Assembly: GCF_002549775.1 (NCBI RefSeq)
Contig: NZ_NMTR01000011.1
Location: 39,063-103,062 of the forward strand
DNA from: Faecalibacterium langellae
Lineage (GTDB): Bacteria; Bacillota; Clostridia; Oscillospirales; Ruminococcaceae
Direction: 5' to 3'
Length of the DNA: 64,000 bases
The notes beneath the pieces are model-generated. The model was not told where the DNA came from, did not search any database, and saw only the letters and a list, made by a program, of their open reading frames with translations. Position numbers and translations under genes: made by a program. Positions 1 through 9,188 of the stretch are shown one piece after another. Each line of letters starts with the position of its first letter. Position 1 is the stretch's first letter.

Positions 1-512
1 CTTACATGAAGATCGACGGCTTCAACATCCTGCCCGTGACCAGCATCAGCATGGCGGCCACCACCTTTGTGGGCCAGAACTACGGTGCCGGGCGGCTGGA
101 CCGGGTGAAAAAGGCCGTCTGGGTGACCTTGGGCATCGGCATCCTTTACACCCTGTGCACCGGCGCGGCTCTGCTGGCCGGACAGGACTTCATTCTGCAC
201 CTGTTCACCCGGGACGAAGCCGTCATTGCCTTCGGTAAGCTGGCCATGCACTGGTTCTGCCCGTTCTACTTCCTGCTCAGCATCCTGCACGGGCTGGCAG
301 GCGCGGTGCGCGGCACCGGGGCCAGCGTGCCGCCCATGGTGGTGCTGCTGGTGTCGCTGTGCCTGTTCCGCATTGTGTGGATCCAGTGGGTGCTGCCCTC
401 CTTTTCCACCATCAACGGCATCTTCCTGTTGTACCCGGTCAGCTGGGGGCTGGGTGCCGTGCTGATGGCTCTTTACGCCTGGAAAGGCAAATGGATGGAA
501 TATCATACCTGA
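1..512 (+). CDS. MATE family efflux transporter, C-terminal part
   Basis: This is the last ~170 residues of a multidrug and toxin extrusion (MATE) transporter; the reading frame is open to the window edge, so the start lies upstream. MATE proteins are usually about 450 residues with 12 membrane helices and export drugs or metabolites using Na+ or H+ gradients. The visible part begins with a TTFVGQNYGAG segment, typical of the second half of the family, followed by about four hydrophobic helices and a short basic tail (KGKWMEYHT). A bidirectional hairpin terminator follows directly. The substrate cannot be read from the sequence. Confidence 0.85.
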   Translation, partial: YMKIDGFNILPVTSISMAATTFVGQNYGAGRLDRVKKAVWVTLGIGILYTLCTGAALLAGQDFILHLFTRDEAVIAFGKLAMHWFCPFYFLLSILHGLAGAVRGTGASVPPMVVLLVSLCLFRIVWIQWVLPSFSTINGIFLLYPVSWGLGAVLMALYAWKGKWMEYHT

Positions 513-523
513 CGTTATGACGC

Positions 524-558
524 AAAAACTCCCCCGGCGTTGCCGGGGGAGTTTTTTA
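524..558. terminator. Bidirectional intrinsic terminator between MATE gene and rlmA
   Basis: An 11-bp perfect stem (ACTCCCCCGGC, loop GTT) is flanked by A-runs on the left and T-runs on the right, so it can end transcription of both convergent genes. Confidence 0.9.
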
Positions 559-562
559 TTTC

Positions 563-1411
563 TCAAAGTTTTTCAAACACCAGGAACCGGAACGAAATTT
601 CCGTTTCCAGTTCCGGCAGTGCGGCCAGACGCTCGGCACCGCCGCGCGGGGTCTTCCAGTAATAAGGCGTCATGGCGAACAGCGCTTCCAGCTGGCCGTG
701 GGGCACCGTGATGCGCCCCGCAACTTCCCGCTCTCCGATGGCCTTGAAGCCTTCGTAGGCGATCTCCTGCACCGGGTTCTTGTAGGGCTTTTCGTACAGC
801 ACCGCCTTCATCTGATAAAGGTGCTCGGCCCCGGGCACCACGTAGATCATCCGCCCGCCCGGGCGCAGCACCCGCAGAAATTCCTCCTGCGCAAAGGGCG
901 AAAAGCAGTTCAGCAGCAGATCGGCCCAGCCGGTGCGCACGGGCTGGCCAAAGCTGGACGCCACGGCGTACTGCGCGGTGGGCAGGGCCTTCGCGGCCAG
1001 ACGCACCGCCGGCTTTGCGATGTCAAAGCCCGCCAGCTGCAGCGGGCGGCCGGTCTCGGCAAATTTCTGCGCGATGCACCGGTCGTACCAGCCCTCGCCG
1101 CAGCCTGCATCCAGCAGGTGCAGCGGCGCATCCGGGGCGGCAGGCACGCCATACTCGACGCACAGCTCGCCCAGCGCCTTGCCGAAGATGCCGTAGTACC
1201 CGGCGTTCAGAAAGGCGCGGCGGGCCGCCACCATCTCTTTGCTGTCGCCGGGAGCTTTGGTGCGCATGCTCTGCACCGGCAGAAGATGCCAGTAGCCCTC
1301 TTTGGCGCGGTCAAAGCAGTGGCTTTTTTCGCATTTCAGGACGCTGTCCCCGGAAAGGCGCGCGCCGCACAGCGGGCACTGCCACGGGGCGAACGGTTCA
1401 CTTCTGCTCAT
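563..1411 (-). CDS. rlmA: 23S rRNA (guanine-N1)-methyltransferase, RlmA family
   Basis: A 282-residue SAM-dependent enzyme predicted to methylate N1 of a guanine in helix 35 of 23S rRNA (G745 or G748 type). The N-terminus carries the family's zinc finger: a CPLC pair near residues 12-15 and a second cysteine pair around CEKSHC. A conserved [16 protein letters not shown] block follows, then the Rossmann-fold SAM site [11 protein letters not shown]. Its ATG overlaps the stop of the upstream helicase gene in an ATGA, so the two are translationally coupled and both act in ribosome biogenesis. Sequence alone does not separate RlmA-I from RlmA-II specificity. Confidence 0.9.
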   Translation of the reverse strand: MSRSEPFAPWQCPLCGARLSGDSVLKCEKSHCFDRAKEGYWHLLPVQSMRTKAPGDSKEMVAARRAFLNAGYYGIFGKALGELCVEYGVPAAPDAPLHLLDAGCGEGWYDRCIAQKFAETGRPLQLAGFDIAKPAVRLAAKALPTAQYAVASSFGQPVRTGWADLLLNCFSPFAQEEFLRVLRPGGRMIYVVPGAEHLYQMKAVLYEKPYKNPVQEIAYEGFKAIGEREVAGRITVPHGQLEALFAMTPYYWKTPRGGAERLAALPELETEISFRFLVFEKL

Positions 1412-3324
1412 ACTTCGTCGCTGTGGTCCTCAATGGGGGCGGTGGCACCGCCGTGGGCGTTCATATACTCCTCAAAGTTCGTGAACTTCTGCTGCGGCGG
1501 GCGGCGGCTGATGAGCACAAGGCCCGGGTCCTCATCGCGGGCGGCAGCGCCGCGGCCCCGGCGGGCAGGCTCTGCCTTGGGGGCGCGGGCGGGCTGGGCA
1601 CTGCGGCCAGCGTTCTGGCTGCGGCCGCGCTGGTCATTTCGGCTGCGGCTCTGCTCTGCATTCTGGGTGCTCTGGCCGTTCTGGGCACCACGGGCCGGGC
1701 GGTCACTGCGGTCATTGCGGCGGCCCTTCTGCTGGCCCTGTGCATTGTTCTGGGCCGGCTGAGCGGCACTGCGGATGGCCGGGGCAGCAGGGGCTGCCGG
1801 GGTCTTCTTGGCAGAGCGCAGCGGGGTGGCCTCCGGCGCGCTCACAAAGTGGGGGTCGAACTTGGGCTGTGCATTGCTGCCGCGGGCCGGGGCATTCTGT
1901 TCCCGGCGGGGGCGGCTGTTATTATTGGAACGGCGGTCATTGCTGCGTCCGCCGGAAGTACGCTTGGTATCATCCATGGGTTGTTCCTCTTTTTCCAGTT
2001 TTGCGGGCTGCTTTGCCTGCGCCTTGGGCGCGGCGGCAGCCTTTTTTTCAGGCTTTGCCTTTGCGGCTGCAGGTTTTTCAGCCTTGGCGGCCTTCTGTGC
2101 CTGCGGTTCGGGCTGCGTGTCGGCCTGTGCGGCAGCCGCCTTCGGCTTTTTGCCGCGCACGGGCGGCTCCGGGCGCACCGGGGCGGGCACGCCGTCCCAG
2201 GGGTGGCCGCTCACCACGGGGATCTTGCGGCGGTTCAGCTTTTCGATGCCCGCCAGATACTCCTGCTCCTCGGGCGCGCAGAAGCTGACAGCCGTGCCGT
2301 CGGCACCGGCGCGGGCCGTGCGGCCGATGCGGTGCACGTAGGTCTCCGGCACCTCGGGCAGGTCGTAGTTGAACACATGGGACAGCTCACTGATGTCGAT
2401 GCCGCGGGCGGCTATATCGGTGGCCACCAGCACGCGGGTCTTCCCGGCCTTGAAGTTTTCCAGCGCGGTGACGCGGGCGGTCTGGCTCTTGTTGCCGTGG
2501 ATGGCCGCTGCCGGGATGCCCTGCTTGGTGAGGTCTTTGGCGATCTTATCCGCGCCGTGCTTGGTGCGGCTGAACACCAGCGCGTTCACCACGGGGGGCT
2601 GCAGGTTCTTGATGAGCCAGGGCAGCAGGAACTTCTTGTTGCCCTTCTCCACATGGTAAAGGCTCTGCTGGATGCGGTCCACCGTGCTGGACACCGGGTC
2701 CACCTTGACGAAGGCGGGCTTGCGCAGGATGCCGGCGGCCAGCTGCTCGATCTCGGCGGGCATGGTGGCGCTGAACATCAGGTTCTGGCGCTCCTTGGGC
2801 AGCTTGGCGATCACCTTTTTCACATCGTGCACAAAGCCCATATCCAGCATGCGGTCGGCTTCGTCCAGCACGAAAATTTCAAGGTCCGACAGATCAATGA
2901 AGCCCTGACCGATCAGGTCGTTCAGGCGTCCCGGGCAGGCAATGAGGATGTCCACGCCCTTTTTCAGCGCTTCCACCTGCGGTGCCTGGCCCACGCCGCC
3001 AAAGATGACGGTGCTGCGCAGCTTGAGGTACTTGCCGTAGGCTTCAAAGCTCTCGCCGATCTGCAAAGCAAGCTCGCGGGTGGGCGTGAGGATCAGGGCC
3101 CGGATAGCCCCCTTGCGGCGGGGCGGGTTGGCTGTGAGGCGGTCCAGCATGGGCAGCGCAAAGGCAGCCGTCTTGCCGGTGCCGGTCTGGGCGCAGCCCA
3201 TCAGATCCCGGCCGGACAGCACCGGCGGGATGGCAGCCGCCTGGATGGGCGACGGGGTCTCGTAGCCCGCCTCCTGCACAGCGCGCAGCAGCGGGGCGGA
3301 CAGATTCAATTCTTTAAATGTCAT
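1408..3324 (-). CDS. DEAD-box ATP-dependent RNA helicase with long disordered C-terminal tail
   Basis: A 638-residue RNA helicase. The core shows the Q motif (SPIQ), AQTGTGKT (motif I), PTRELA (Ia), DEAD (II), SAT (III) and [10 protein letters not shown] (VI). After about residue 380 comes a low-complexity tail, first rich in Ala, Lys and Pro, then in Arg, Asn, Gln and Gly, as in RhlE/CshA-type helicases that bind structured RNA in cold adaptation, ribosome assembly or mRNA decay. The start is at MTFKELNL, preceded by AGGAGA; the longer open frame upstream runs through a repeat and lacks a ribosome site. It is coupled to rlmA by an ATGA overlap. Confidence 0.92.
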   Translation of the reverse strand: MTFKELNLSAPLLRAVQEAGYETPSPIQAAAIPPVLSGRDLMGCAQTGTGKTAAFALPMLDRLTANPPRRKGAIRALILTPTRELALQIGESFEAYGKYLKLRSTVIFGGVGQAPQVEALKKGVDILIACPGRLNDLIGQGFIDLSDLEIFVLDEADRMLDMGFVHDVKKVIAKLPKERQNLMFSATMPAEIEQLAAGILRKPAFVKVDPVSSTVDRIQQSLYHVEKGNKKFLLPWLIKNLQPPVVNALVFSRTKHGADKIAKDLTKQGIPAAAIHGNKSQTARVTALENFKAGKTRVLVATDIAARGIDISELSHVFNYDLPEVPETYVHRIGRTARAGADGTAVSFCAPEEQEYLAGIEKLNRRKIPVVSGHPWDGVPAPVRPEPPVRGKKPKAAAAQADTQPEPQAQKAAKAEKPAAAKAKPEKKAAAAPKAQAKQPAKLEKEEQPMDDTKRTSGGRSNDRRSNNNSRPRREQNAPARGSNAQPKFDPHFVSAPEATPLRSAKKTPAAPAAPAIRSAAQPAQNNAQGQQKGRRNDRSDRPARGAQNGQSTQNAEQSRSRNDQRGRSQNAGRSAQPARAPKAEPARRGRGAAARDEDPGLVLISRRPPQQKFTNFEEYMNAHGGATAPIEDHSDEV

Positions 3325-3357
3325 GGTTCTCCTAATTTCAAGTGGCACTTCCCCATT

Positions 3358-3493
3358 GGCTTCCCCCGGTCGGGGGAAGCTGTCTGCACAGCAGACTGAT
3401 GAGGGCGCGTCAGTTGCACACATCTGCTGTCCCATCACCCTCATCCGTCATTTCGCTTTGCTCAATGCCACCTTCCCCCGGCTGGGGGAAGGC
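3358..3493. repeat. Pair of inverted REP-like palindromic repeats
   Basis: Two copies of one repeat face each other. The left copy reads TTCCCCC..GGGGGAAGCTGTC followed by ACTGATGAGGG; the right copy is its reverse form, CCCTCATCCGTC...CCTTCCCCC..GGGGGAAGG. Relatives occur at 19879, 20187, 21806, 22841, 34721 and 34826. They fill the gap between the DUF1015 and helicase genes. No ribosome site or recognisable protein lies here. Confidence 0.8.
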
Positions 3494-3509
3494 TTTTGGG
3501 GGAGCGTTC

Positions 3510-4802
3510 TTATTTTACAATTTTCCGGCACTCGATGTAGTACCGCTTTTCCTCCGCGTGGCCCATGCTGAAGGTCTTGCGGGGCAGCACACCGCCCATC
3601 ACGACGCCCTTGAACAGGTCGCTCTTGGCAAACGGCGGCATCAGGAACGCCACAGCGCCCTTCTTGCACAGGGCACGGACGGCAGGCTCGTCGTGGACGT
3701 AATCCACGCGGGCCTCCTTGTGGTGTTCGAGGTAGTATTCAATGAATTCGTCGATGGTGCCCACGGTCAGCGGGGCGGTGGGGTCCTCAAAGCTGAGCAC
3801 ATTGGCCATGTGGGGCCCGGCCAGCGTGAAGGGCTGCTTCTTGCTGCCGCCAAAGCAGCAGCCTGCCATGTTGGCGTCGCTCCAGGTGATCAGCGCCAGC
3901 AGCACCGCCGCACAGTCCACATTGAACAGCACGCGGTGGATGGGCTCGATCTCGATGGCGGGCGAGTGCACGTTGCACACCTCTGCCAGACACCAGCGGG
4001 CCGGATGGTTCGCGGCCTGCTCCGGCGTCAGGGTCTTTTTCAGTTCCTCCCAGCAGGCCTTTGCGGTGGCCAGCGAGTGGTTGCCGTCGCCCACAGCCAG
4101 GGTCAGCGGGTCGCGGCGGGTGGCATCCGGGTACTTTTTGTCAAATTCTTCCTGGCTGCCCAGCACGTCCAGCGCATGCTCGATCTGCGCGATGAGGGCA
4201 GGGTCCTCCACAGCCCATCCTGCGATGTGGCCGCCGCCCAGCATCAGCTCACCCTCATACACCTTGGGCAGCTCCGCCTTATGCGCCGCCACCGGCTCGA
4301 TGAGGGTGCAGCCCGGGTCATCGGCCAGCATCATGATGTGGGGCGTTTCCAGCGCCGCGCCGGTGCGCACCTTCATGCGGGGCGGGATGCGGCTTTCCAC
4401 CGTGCTCTCGCTGGGGCGCACGGCGCAGGGTGCGCCGCGGCGGTAGCTGTAGGCTTCCAGATCCACCATGCCCACAAGGCCCTGCCGCACCCGGCCGCTC
4501 TGCTCGGTGCGCTCGACGTAGATAAAACCGTCCACGCTGCGGGTGAGCACGTTCTGCTCGTAATCCTTCATGGTGGCGTGGATCGTTTCAACACGGGCGT
4601 CCGCGTCGCCGTCCTCCAGATAGACTTCCGGCAAAATCAGGTTCAGGGTGCTGGGGCTGCCTGCTGCGGCAGCCTCGGCCTTCTGCCAGTATTCGCGGTC
4701 GCTGGTGAACTGGTCGCAGGCGATGCAGCCCCACTGTTCCAGCGGGATCTGCGCAGAAGGCAGAAGGATGTGGGCCGGTGCAAAGCAGGATTTCGAATTC
4801 AT
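3510..4802 (-). CDS. DUF1015 family protein
   Basis: A 430-residue soluble protein of the DUF1015 family, recognised by the conserved GDGNHSLATAK segment in the middle and by the family's length. The N-terminal part has the family's LPSAQIPLEQW...DQFTSDREYW pattern. The biochemical role is not established; members often sit beside serine-biosynthesis genes in Clostridia, but none is nearby here. The start is MNSKSCFAP with GGGAGGAA upstream; the longer frame to 4937 overlaps the preceding gene and is rejected. It lies 46 bp downstream of the glycosidase-like gene and is probably the next cistron of the same minus-strand operon. Confidence 0.85.
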   Translation of the reverse strand: MNSKSCFAPAHILLPSAQIPLEQWGCIACDQFTSDREYWQKAEAAAAGSPSTLNLILPEVYLEDGDADARVETIHATMKDYEQNVLTRSVDGFIYVERTEQSGRVRQGLVGMVDLEAYSYRRGAPCAVRPSESTVESRIPPRMKVRTGAALETPHIMMLADDPGCTLIEPVAAHKAELPKVYEGELMLGGGHIAGWAVEDPALIAQIEHALDVLGSQEEFDKKYPDATRRDPLTLAVGDGNHSLATAKACWEELKKTLTPEQAANHPARWCLAEVCNVHSPAIEIEPIHRVLFNVDCAAVLLALITWSDANMAGCCFGGSKKQPFTLAGPHMANVLSFEDPTAPLTVGTIDEFIEYYLEHHKEARVDYVHDEPAVRALCKKGAVAFLMPPFAKSDLFKGVVMGGVLPRKTFSMGHAEEKRYYIECRKIVK

Positions 4803-4848
4803 AGCAGATTCCTCCCTCTCTATAAAAGCCAGAAACGTTCCAAAAAAC

Positions 4849-5931
4849 TTACTGGAACGTGTCGGTGCTGTGCAGTACCAGGTGCTGCACGCCCTGTTCG
4901 GCGGCAGACTGTTCCAGCGCGGTGCGGCTGTCGGCATCCAGCGCCTTGTCCGCCGTCACCAGCAGGTTGTCCATGCCCAGGGTCACAGCGGGCACATCCA
5001 GCGCCACGCTGCTGGTATTGCACTGGTCCAGCGTATAGCTGAACCACAATGTCACACTGCCTGCAAAGCGGCTCTGCAGGGCAGCGATGTCCGCCTTGAG
5101 CTGATCCGCACGGGAGACGCCGCCGGTCTCGCCGTAGTCCTGTTTGCGGCTGAGCTTCGGGAACTGGACATTGGTCAGGATCACCTGCTCAAAGCCCATG
5201 CCCTGCACTTCCGCCACCAGGTCGCCCACATACTCCACTGCCGCAGCGGAGTAGGGGTTCAGCCAGGCATTGCCGTCCTTCTGGGCGTCCAGCCACAGGC
5301 CGTCGCCGTAATGGATGGCCATGCTGCGGTCGGTGCGGGAGGAGATGGGGTCCTTGAAGGCCGCGATCTGCGCCACCGGGATGATGCCCTCCTCCCGGAA
5401 GATGGCCGCGATGCGGGCCGGGTCGGCCGGGCTCTCCACGATGCCGTTGGCAGCAGCCGCCACCGCAGACGCATAGTAGACCGTGCCGGATGCATCCTTC
5501 AGGGTCACGACGCCGTAGTCTGCGCCCGCAGCCTTCAGCTGCTGCGCCGCGGCACGGATGGCGGCGTCATCGGTCAGGGTGGTCACATCCACCTCGGCCC
5601 AGCTGCCGCCGGTGATGGCTTTGCCGTCCAGCTCCGGCTCTGCGGGCTCCGAGGCCGCCTGCGAGGAAGCTGCCTCGGCCGCAGCAGAGGAGGCCGCCGC
5701 TTCCGAAGACGCCGCGCGGGAGGCGGATTCCGCTTCCAGATCGCGGTTCTTCACCACAGTGTACCAGGTGTGGGTGGCCCAGTCCAGCACATGGGGTGCT
5801 GCCAGCCAGGCCGCGCCCAGCACCGCCAGCACCAGCACCACGATGCCCACGCCCCGCTTGATGCGGGCGGTGCGGCTGTAGAAGCTGCGGTGGTAACGCT
5901 TGACCTTCGGCCTGCGTTTGTATCTTGCCAT
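4849..5931 (-). CDS. Membrane-anchored putative glycoside hydrolase (DUF4015-like TIM barrel)
   Basis: A 360-residue protein with a very basic N-terminus, one membrane helix at about residues 28-46, an Ala/Ser/Glu-rich linker at about 66-98, and an extracytoplasmic catalytic-type domain. That domain resembles the DUF4015 putative glycoside hydrolase family: residues around WLNPYSAAAVEYVGDLV and FEQVILTNVQFP match the usual WLNPY...EYV.DLV and F(D/E).I..DY(V/I)RFP pattern. The family's acidic DY is replaced by TN here, so activity is uncertain. It begins 25 bp after the RnfA-like gene with an AAGGAG site, so it is probably co-transcribed with the Rnf-like genes. Confidence 0.65.
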   Translation of the reverse strand: MARYKRRPKVKRYHRSFYSRTARIKRGVGIVVLVLAVLGAAWLAAPHVLDWATHTWYTVVKNRDLEAESASRAASSEAAASSAAAEAASSQAASEPAEPELDGKAITGGSWAEVDVTTLTDDAAIRAAAQQLKAAGADYGVVTLKDASGTVYYASAVAAAANGIVESPADPARIAAIFREEGIIPVAQIAAFKDPISSRTDRSMAIHYGDGLWLDAQKDGNAWLNPYSAAAVEYVGDLVAEVQGMGFEQVILTNVQFPKLSRKQDYGETGGVSRADQLKADIAALQSRFAGSVTLWFSYTLDQCNTSSVALDVPAVTLGMDNLLVTADKALDADSRTALEQSAAEQGVQHLVLHSTDTFQ

Positions 5932-5956
5932 AGTGCATTCTCCTTTCCTGCCGATG

Positions 5957-6568
5957 TTACAGGATCACCGAATGTCCGGTAAAACCATAGATCGCCAGCG
6001 CCAGCACGCCGATGTAGACCAGCGTGATGGGCAGGCCCCGGAACGCTTCCGGGATGGCCTTGCTGCGCAGGCGGTGGCGGGCCTCCGTCACCAGCAGCAC
6101 GGCCAGCACATAGCCAAGGCCGCTGCCAAAGCCGAAGCCCCAGCTCTGGCCCAGCGTAAAGCTCTGGGTGCGCTCCACCAGCACAGTGCCCAGCACACAG
6201 CTGTTCAGCGCGGCCAGCGGCAGGATGCGCAGCAGGGCGCTGCGGTGGGGCAGGCCCTTTGCCAGCCACAGCACCGCATACTCGGCAAAGCACACCACCG
6301 CGATGCTGGCGATATACACCAGCGGGCGCAGCTGGGCACGGTTTGCCAGCGGGGCGATCCCGCTGCCCGCATACCAGGCGATGGGGGCCACCAGCACCTG
6401 GGTGATGCACAGCTGCAGGCCGAACAGCCAGCTGCTGGTGCGGTCGTCGCCCACCAGCTGCACCAGGCGCGAAACGCCCAGCGCACGGGTAAAGACGGCG
6501 TTCTGCGCAAACACCGCCAGCACGGCATAGCTGAAAAATTCAGCCGAAGTGATCACAACGTCTCTCAT
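5957..6568 (-). CDS. RnfA/NqrE-like membrane protein, divergent
   Basis: A 203-residue, six-helix membrane protein homologous to RnfA (RsxA), a subunit of the ion-pumping ferredoxin:NAD+ oxidoreductase. Matches include the hydrophobic pattern, the N-terminal QNAVFTRALG block and the C-terminal PEAFRGLPI stretch. In canonical RnfA two cysteines, in GLCPF and TTNCAVLG contexts, help bind a membrane [2Fe-2S] cluster. Here the first site reads ALGVSR (29-34), without Cys, and the second reads LNSCVLG (121-127), with the Cys one place later than usual. The start overlaps the RnfE-like stop by ATGA and has an AAGGAGG site. Function as a redox pump is therefore doubtful. Confidence 0.75.
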   Translation of the reverse strand: MRDVVITSAEFFSYAVLAVFAQNAVFTRALGVSRLVQLVGDDRTSSWLFGLQLCITQVLVAPIAWYAGSGIAPLANRAQLRPLVYIASIAVVCFAEYAVLWLAKGLPHRSALLRILPLAALNSCVLGTVLVERTQSFTLGQSWGFGFGSGLGYVLAVLLVTEARHRLRSKAIPEAFRGLPITLVYIGVLALAIYGFTGHSVIL

Positions 6569-7290
6569 TCTCCGTGCTCCGCCTCCTTCTGGTGATTCAC
6601 GGCCACAAGGCTGCGGGCTTCCTTTTCCAGATATTCACGGCGCTTTTTCGCCAGCGCACGCCAGACGGCGCACAGCACGCCCAGCACGATGAAGCCGCCC
6701 GCCGGCATGCTGGCCATGGGCAGCAGCGCCCGGCTGCCCACAGCAGCCCCGAACACGGTGCCCGCACTCAGCCATTCGCGCACGCAGCCCAGCAGCACCA
6801 GCAAAAGCGCATAGCCCACCGTGATGCGGAGGCCCTTGGACACCGCCTTGTGCACCGTCTCCTGCACGCGGCCGAAGCGGTAGGTCAAAAGCGGCTCCAC
6901 CGTGAGCAGGGGCAGGTAGATGCCCAGGCTCAAAAGGCCCGTGCCGAACACGGCGTTCAGGATGGGGTACGCCGCCAGATACACCACCGCCGGGCTGAAG
7001 GCATAGATCAGTGCACGGGGCAGCAGCTTTTTCTGCAGTTCTTCCTGCGAGGGGTCTTCGTCCCGCAGGGGTACCAGACGGCTCAAAAGGCAGGCCACCA
7101 CGCGGGAGGGCACCAGCAGCAGCGCCACGGCGGCGGCCAGCATCACGGCGTTCTGGCCGGAGGTGGCAAGCACCACCAGCGGGGCCAGGCCCATGCCCTG
7201 CATGACCACCGGGTTATTCAGAAATACGCGGTCGTGGTGGGCAAACTTGGCCGGGTCTTTTACGATGAGTTCTGCCGTCACTTTTCTCAT
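6565..7290 (-). CDS. RnfE/NqrD-like membrane protein, divergent
   Basis: A 241-residue membrane protein of the RnfE family. Family features are the LNNPVVMQGMGL block, the SLGIYLPLL segment before the central helix, the REWLSAGTVFG loop and MPAGGFIVLG near the end. Canonical RnfE has Cys in GLCP and in a VTNC segment for the shared [2Fe-2S] cluster; here these positions read GLAP (Ala36) and TVEP (Glu132-Pro133), so both cysteines are gone. The start MRKVTAEL has AAAGGAGG upstream and overlaps the RnfD-like stop by ATGA; a longer frame is rejected. It also has a longer hydrophilic loop (about 75-90) and a basic, charged tail. Confidence 0.75.
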   Translation of the reverse strand: MRKVTAELIVKDPAKFAHHDRVFLNNPVVMQGMGLAPLVVLATSGQNAVMLAAAVALLLVPSRVVACLLSRLVPLRDEDPSQEELQKKLLPRALIYAFSPAVVYLAAYPILNAVFGTGLLSLGIYLPLLTVEPLLTYRFGRVQETVHKAVSKGLRITVGYALLLVLLGCVREWLSAGTVFGAAVGSRALLPMASMPAGGFIVLGVLCAVWRALAKKRREYLEKEARSLVAVNHQKEAEHGE

Positions 7291-8306
7291 TGTGCGGCCT
7301 CCTTTCCCGGCCCGGGCTGCCGATGGGTCATGCGGTACAGGCCCGTCTCGGTGCGGTCGATCCAGGCCGAAATGCTGTTGACCACCAGCAGTGCAAAGCA
7401 CACGCCGGTCTCATACACGCCATAGTAGCGGAAGCCCATGGACACAAGGCCCACCAGCACGCCGTACAGCACCCGGCCCATCCGGTGGTGGGCACAGGTG
7501 TAGGGCTCGTTGAGCAGGAACACCGCGCTGAACAGGATGGCACCGGTGAGCAGCTCGTCCCGCATGCACTGCAGACGGGGCAGGGCGTTCGTCAGCACGG
7601 CGCTGTCGGCCAGGCCTGCCTGCCGCGGGAAGAAGAAGGCGATGAGTGCACAGGTGGCCAGAAAGCTCACGGATGCCGACATGTGGGCATCCTTCTGCGT
7701 CCACAAAAACAGCCCGCAGGCCAGAATGATCAGGGCTGCGCCGGTGCCCATGGGGGCGGCATATTCGCCCAGCCCCAGCGCCAGCGAACCGATGTTCAGC
7801 ATACCGCCGCTGCGCAGGGTGTCCTCGATGGCGCTGGATATCGGCACCGACGAGGCATCCCACAGCGGGATGGCGGTGTAGGGCTGCGGATAGCGGAACA
7901 CCTGTTCCGGCCAGGACACCGCTGCCACCACATAGCCCACAGCGGCAGGGTTAAAGGGGTAGCTGCCGTAGCCGCCGAAGATCTCCTTGCCGATGAGCAC
8001 ACCGGCCAGCACCGCCGCCACCAGCACATAGATGTCCACCGTGGCGGGCATGAGCAGGGCGATGACAAGGCCGAAGCTCTCGTTGGAAAAATCGCTGGCC
8101 TGATACACGCGGCGGCGCAGCAGCGACACCAGACGGTCGCACAAATTTCCGGTGAGCACCGCGATGCCGCACAGCAGCAGCGGGCGCAGACCGTACAGGT
8201 AGCAGGACATGCACAGCAGCGGAATGGCCATAAAGCAGATGTGCTTGTAGTAGCGGCCGGTCTTCTGCAGCTGGGCTTCCTGCTCTTGGATCAAAGCTTC
8301 ATCCAT
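7287..8306 (-). CDS. RnfD/NqrB-like membrane protein, divergent
   Basis: A 339-residue polytopic protein of the RnfD/NqrB family, with the conserved FGGYGSYPFNPAAVGYV motif (about 112-126) and the LLNEPYT and MGFRYYG segments near the C-terminus. RnfD and NqrB normally carry FMN bound covalently to the Thr of an S(G/S)AT motif. The matching place here reads SSAI (157-160), with Ile160 where Thr is expected, so covalent flavin attachment looks impossible. The ATG at 8306 has an AGAGG site eight bases away; a GTG three codons earlier is less likely. The gene follows rpe by 12 bases. No rnfC, rnfG or rnfB lies in the window. Confidence 0.78.
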   Translation of the reverse strand: MDEALIQEQEAQLQKTGRYYKHICFMAIPLLCMSCYLYGLRPLLLCGIAVLTGNLCDRLVSLLRRRVYQASDFSNESFGLVIALLMPATVDIYVLVAAVLAGVLIGKEIFGGYGSYPFNPAAVGYVVAAVSWPEQVFRYPQPYTAIPLWDASSVPISSAIEDTLRSGGMLNIGSLALGLGEYAAPMGTGAALIILACGLFLWTQKDAHMSASVSFLATCALIAFFFPRQAGLADSAVLTNALPRLQCMRDELLTGAILFSAVFLLNEPYTCAHHRMGRVLYGVLVGLVSMGFRYYGVYETGVCFALLVVNSISAWIDRTETGLYRMTHRQPGPGKEAAQ

Positions 8307-8318
8307 ACACGGCACCTC

Positions 8319-8969
8319 TCAAAGGGCGGCAAGGCGCTGCACGGCTGCAGCCGGGTCGGCCGCGCCGAACACGGCGCTGCCCGCCACCAGAATGTCCACA
8401 CCGGCGGCCACGCACAGGGGTGCGGTGGTGCTGTCCACACCGCCGTCCACTTCCAGCAGGTAGGCAAGGCCGCGCTTTTCCCGCTCGGCCTTGAGCCAGG
8501 AGAGCTTCTCCAGCGCCGAGGGCATGAACTTCTGCCCGCCGAAGCCGGGCTCCACGCTCATCACCAGCACAAGGTCCAGCTGGTCCAGATACGGTGCCAG
8601 CGCTTCCGGCTGAGTGCCGGGCTTGATGGTCAGGCCCACCTTGCAGCCCAGCGCCTTCACGGCGTCGATGGTCTGCTGGATGTCGTCTTCGCACTCGAGG
8701 TGGAAGTTGTACAGGGTCGCACCCGCCTTGATGAAGGCTTCGGCATACTGCAGCGGGTGGCTGATCATCAGATGCACGTCATAGAAGGCATCGGGCAGGT
8801 TCTTGTGCAGGCTCTTGAGCACCGGCACGCCAAAGCTGATGTTGGGCACGAAGTGGCCGTCCATCACGTCGTAATGCAGCATCTGCGCACCGGCGTCCAG
8901 CACCATGCGGCAGTCCGCACCCAGTTTGCCAAAATCGGCCGAAAGGATCGAAGGACTTACGATTGCCAT
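8319..8969 (-). CDS. rpe: Ribulose-phosphate 3-epimerase
   Basis: A 216-residue TIM-barrel enzyme interconverting D-ribulose 5-phosphate and D-xylulose 5-phosphate in the pentose phosphate pathway. It shows the whole family signature: SPSILSADF at the N-terminus, the metal-site histidines and aspartates in HYDVMDGHFVPN and DVHLM, the VMSVEPGFGGQKF loop, and EVDGGV near the C-terminus. Length is normal. The ribosome site is weak (GGAG about 14 bases upstream). It leads the minus-strand run that continues into the Rnf-like genes; in other Firmicutes rpe more often sits with the ribosome-associated GTPase gene rsgA. Confidence 0.95.
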   Translation of the reverse strand: MAIVSPSILSADFGKLGADCRMVLDAGAQMLHYDVMDGHFVPNISFGVPVLKSLHKNLPDAFYDVHLMISHPLQYAEAFIKAGATLYNFHLECEDDIQQTIDAVKALGCKVGLTIKPGTQPEALAPYLDQLDLVLVMSVEPGFGGQKFMPSALEKLSWLKAEREKRGLAYLLEVDGGVDSTTAPLCVAAGVDILVAGSAVFGAADPAAAVQRLAAL

Positions 8970-9188
8970 AGTATATCTTTACGCTCCGTTATCTTTAGCA
9001 GTTTTTGTCCCATGCGTTTCACATTTCGCCGCATTTTCTGCGGCAAAATCCACGAAGGCATGGTTACTCTTTAGTTTACATGAAAACGCGCAAAAAATCA
9101 AACCCGCCGCCGTCTTTTTCACCGAAATGACGTAAATGGCAAGATTTGTCCATTTGCGGCATTTCCTTTGTCAGGCAGACCATTTTAA

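Noticed and set aside
1015..3399. Very long plus-strand open frame (794 codons) across the helicase gene
   Set aside because: It is antisense to a clear DEAD-box gene; long antisense frames are expected in this GC-rich DNA with few stop codons. The same applies to the 652-codon antisense frame at 59023-60981.
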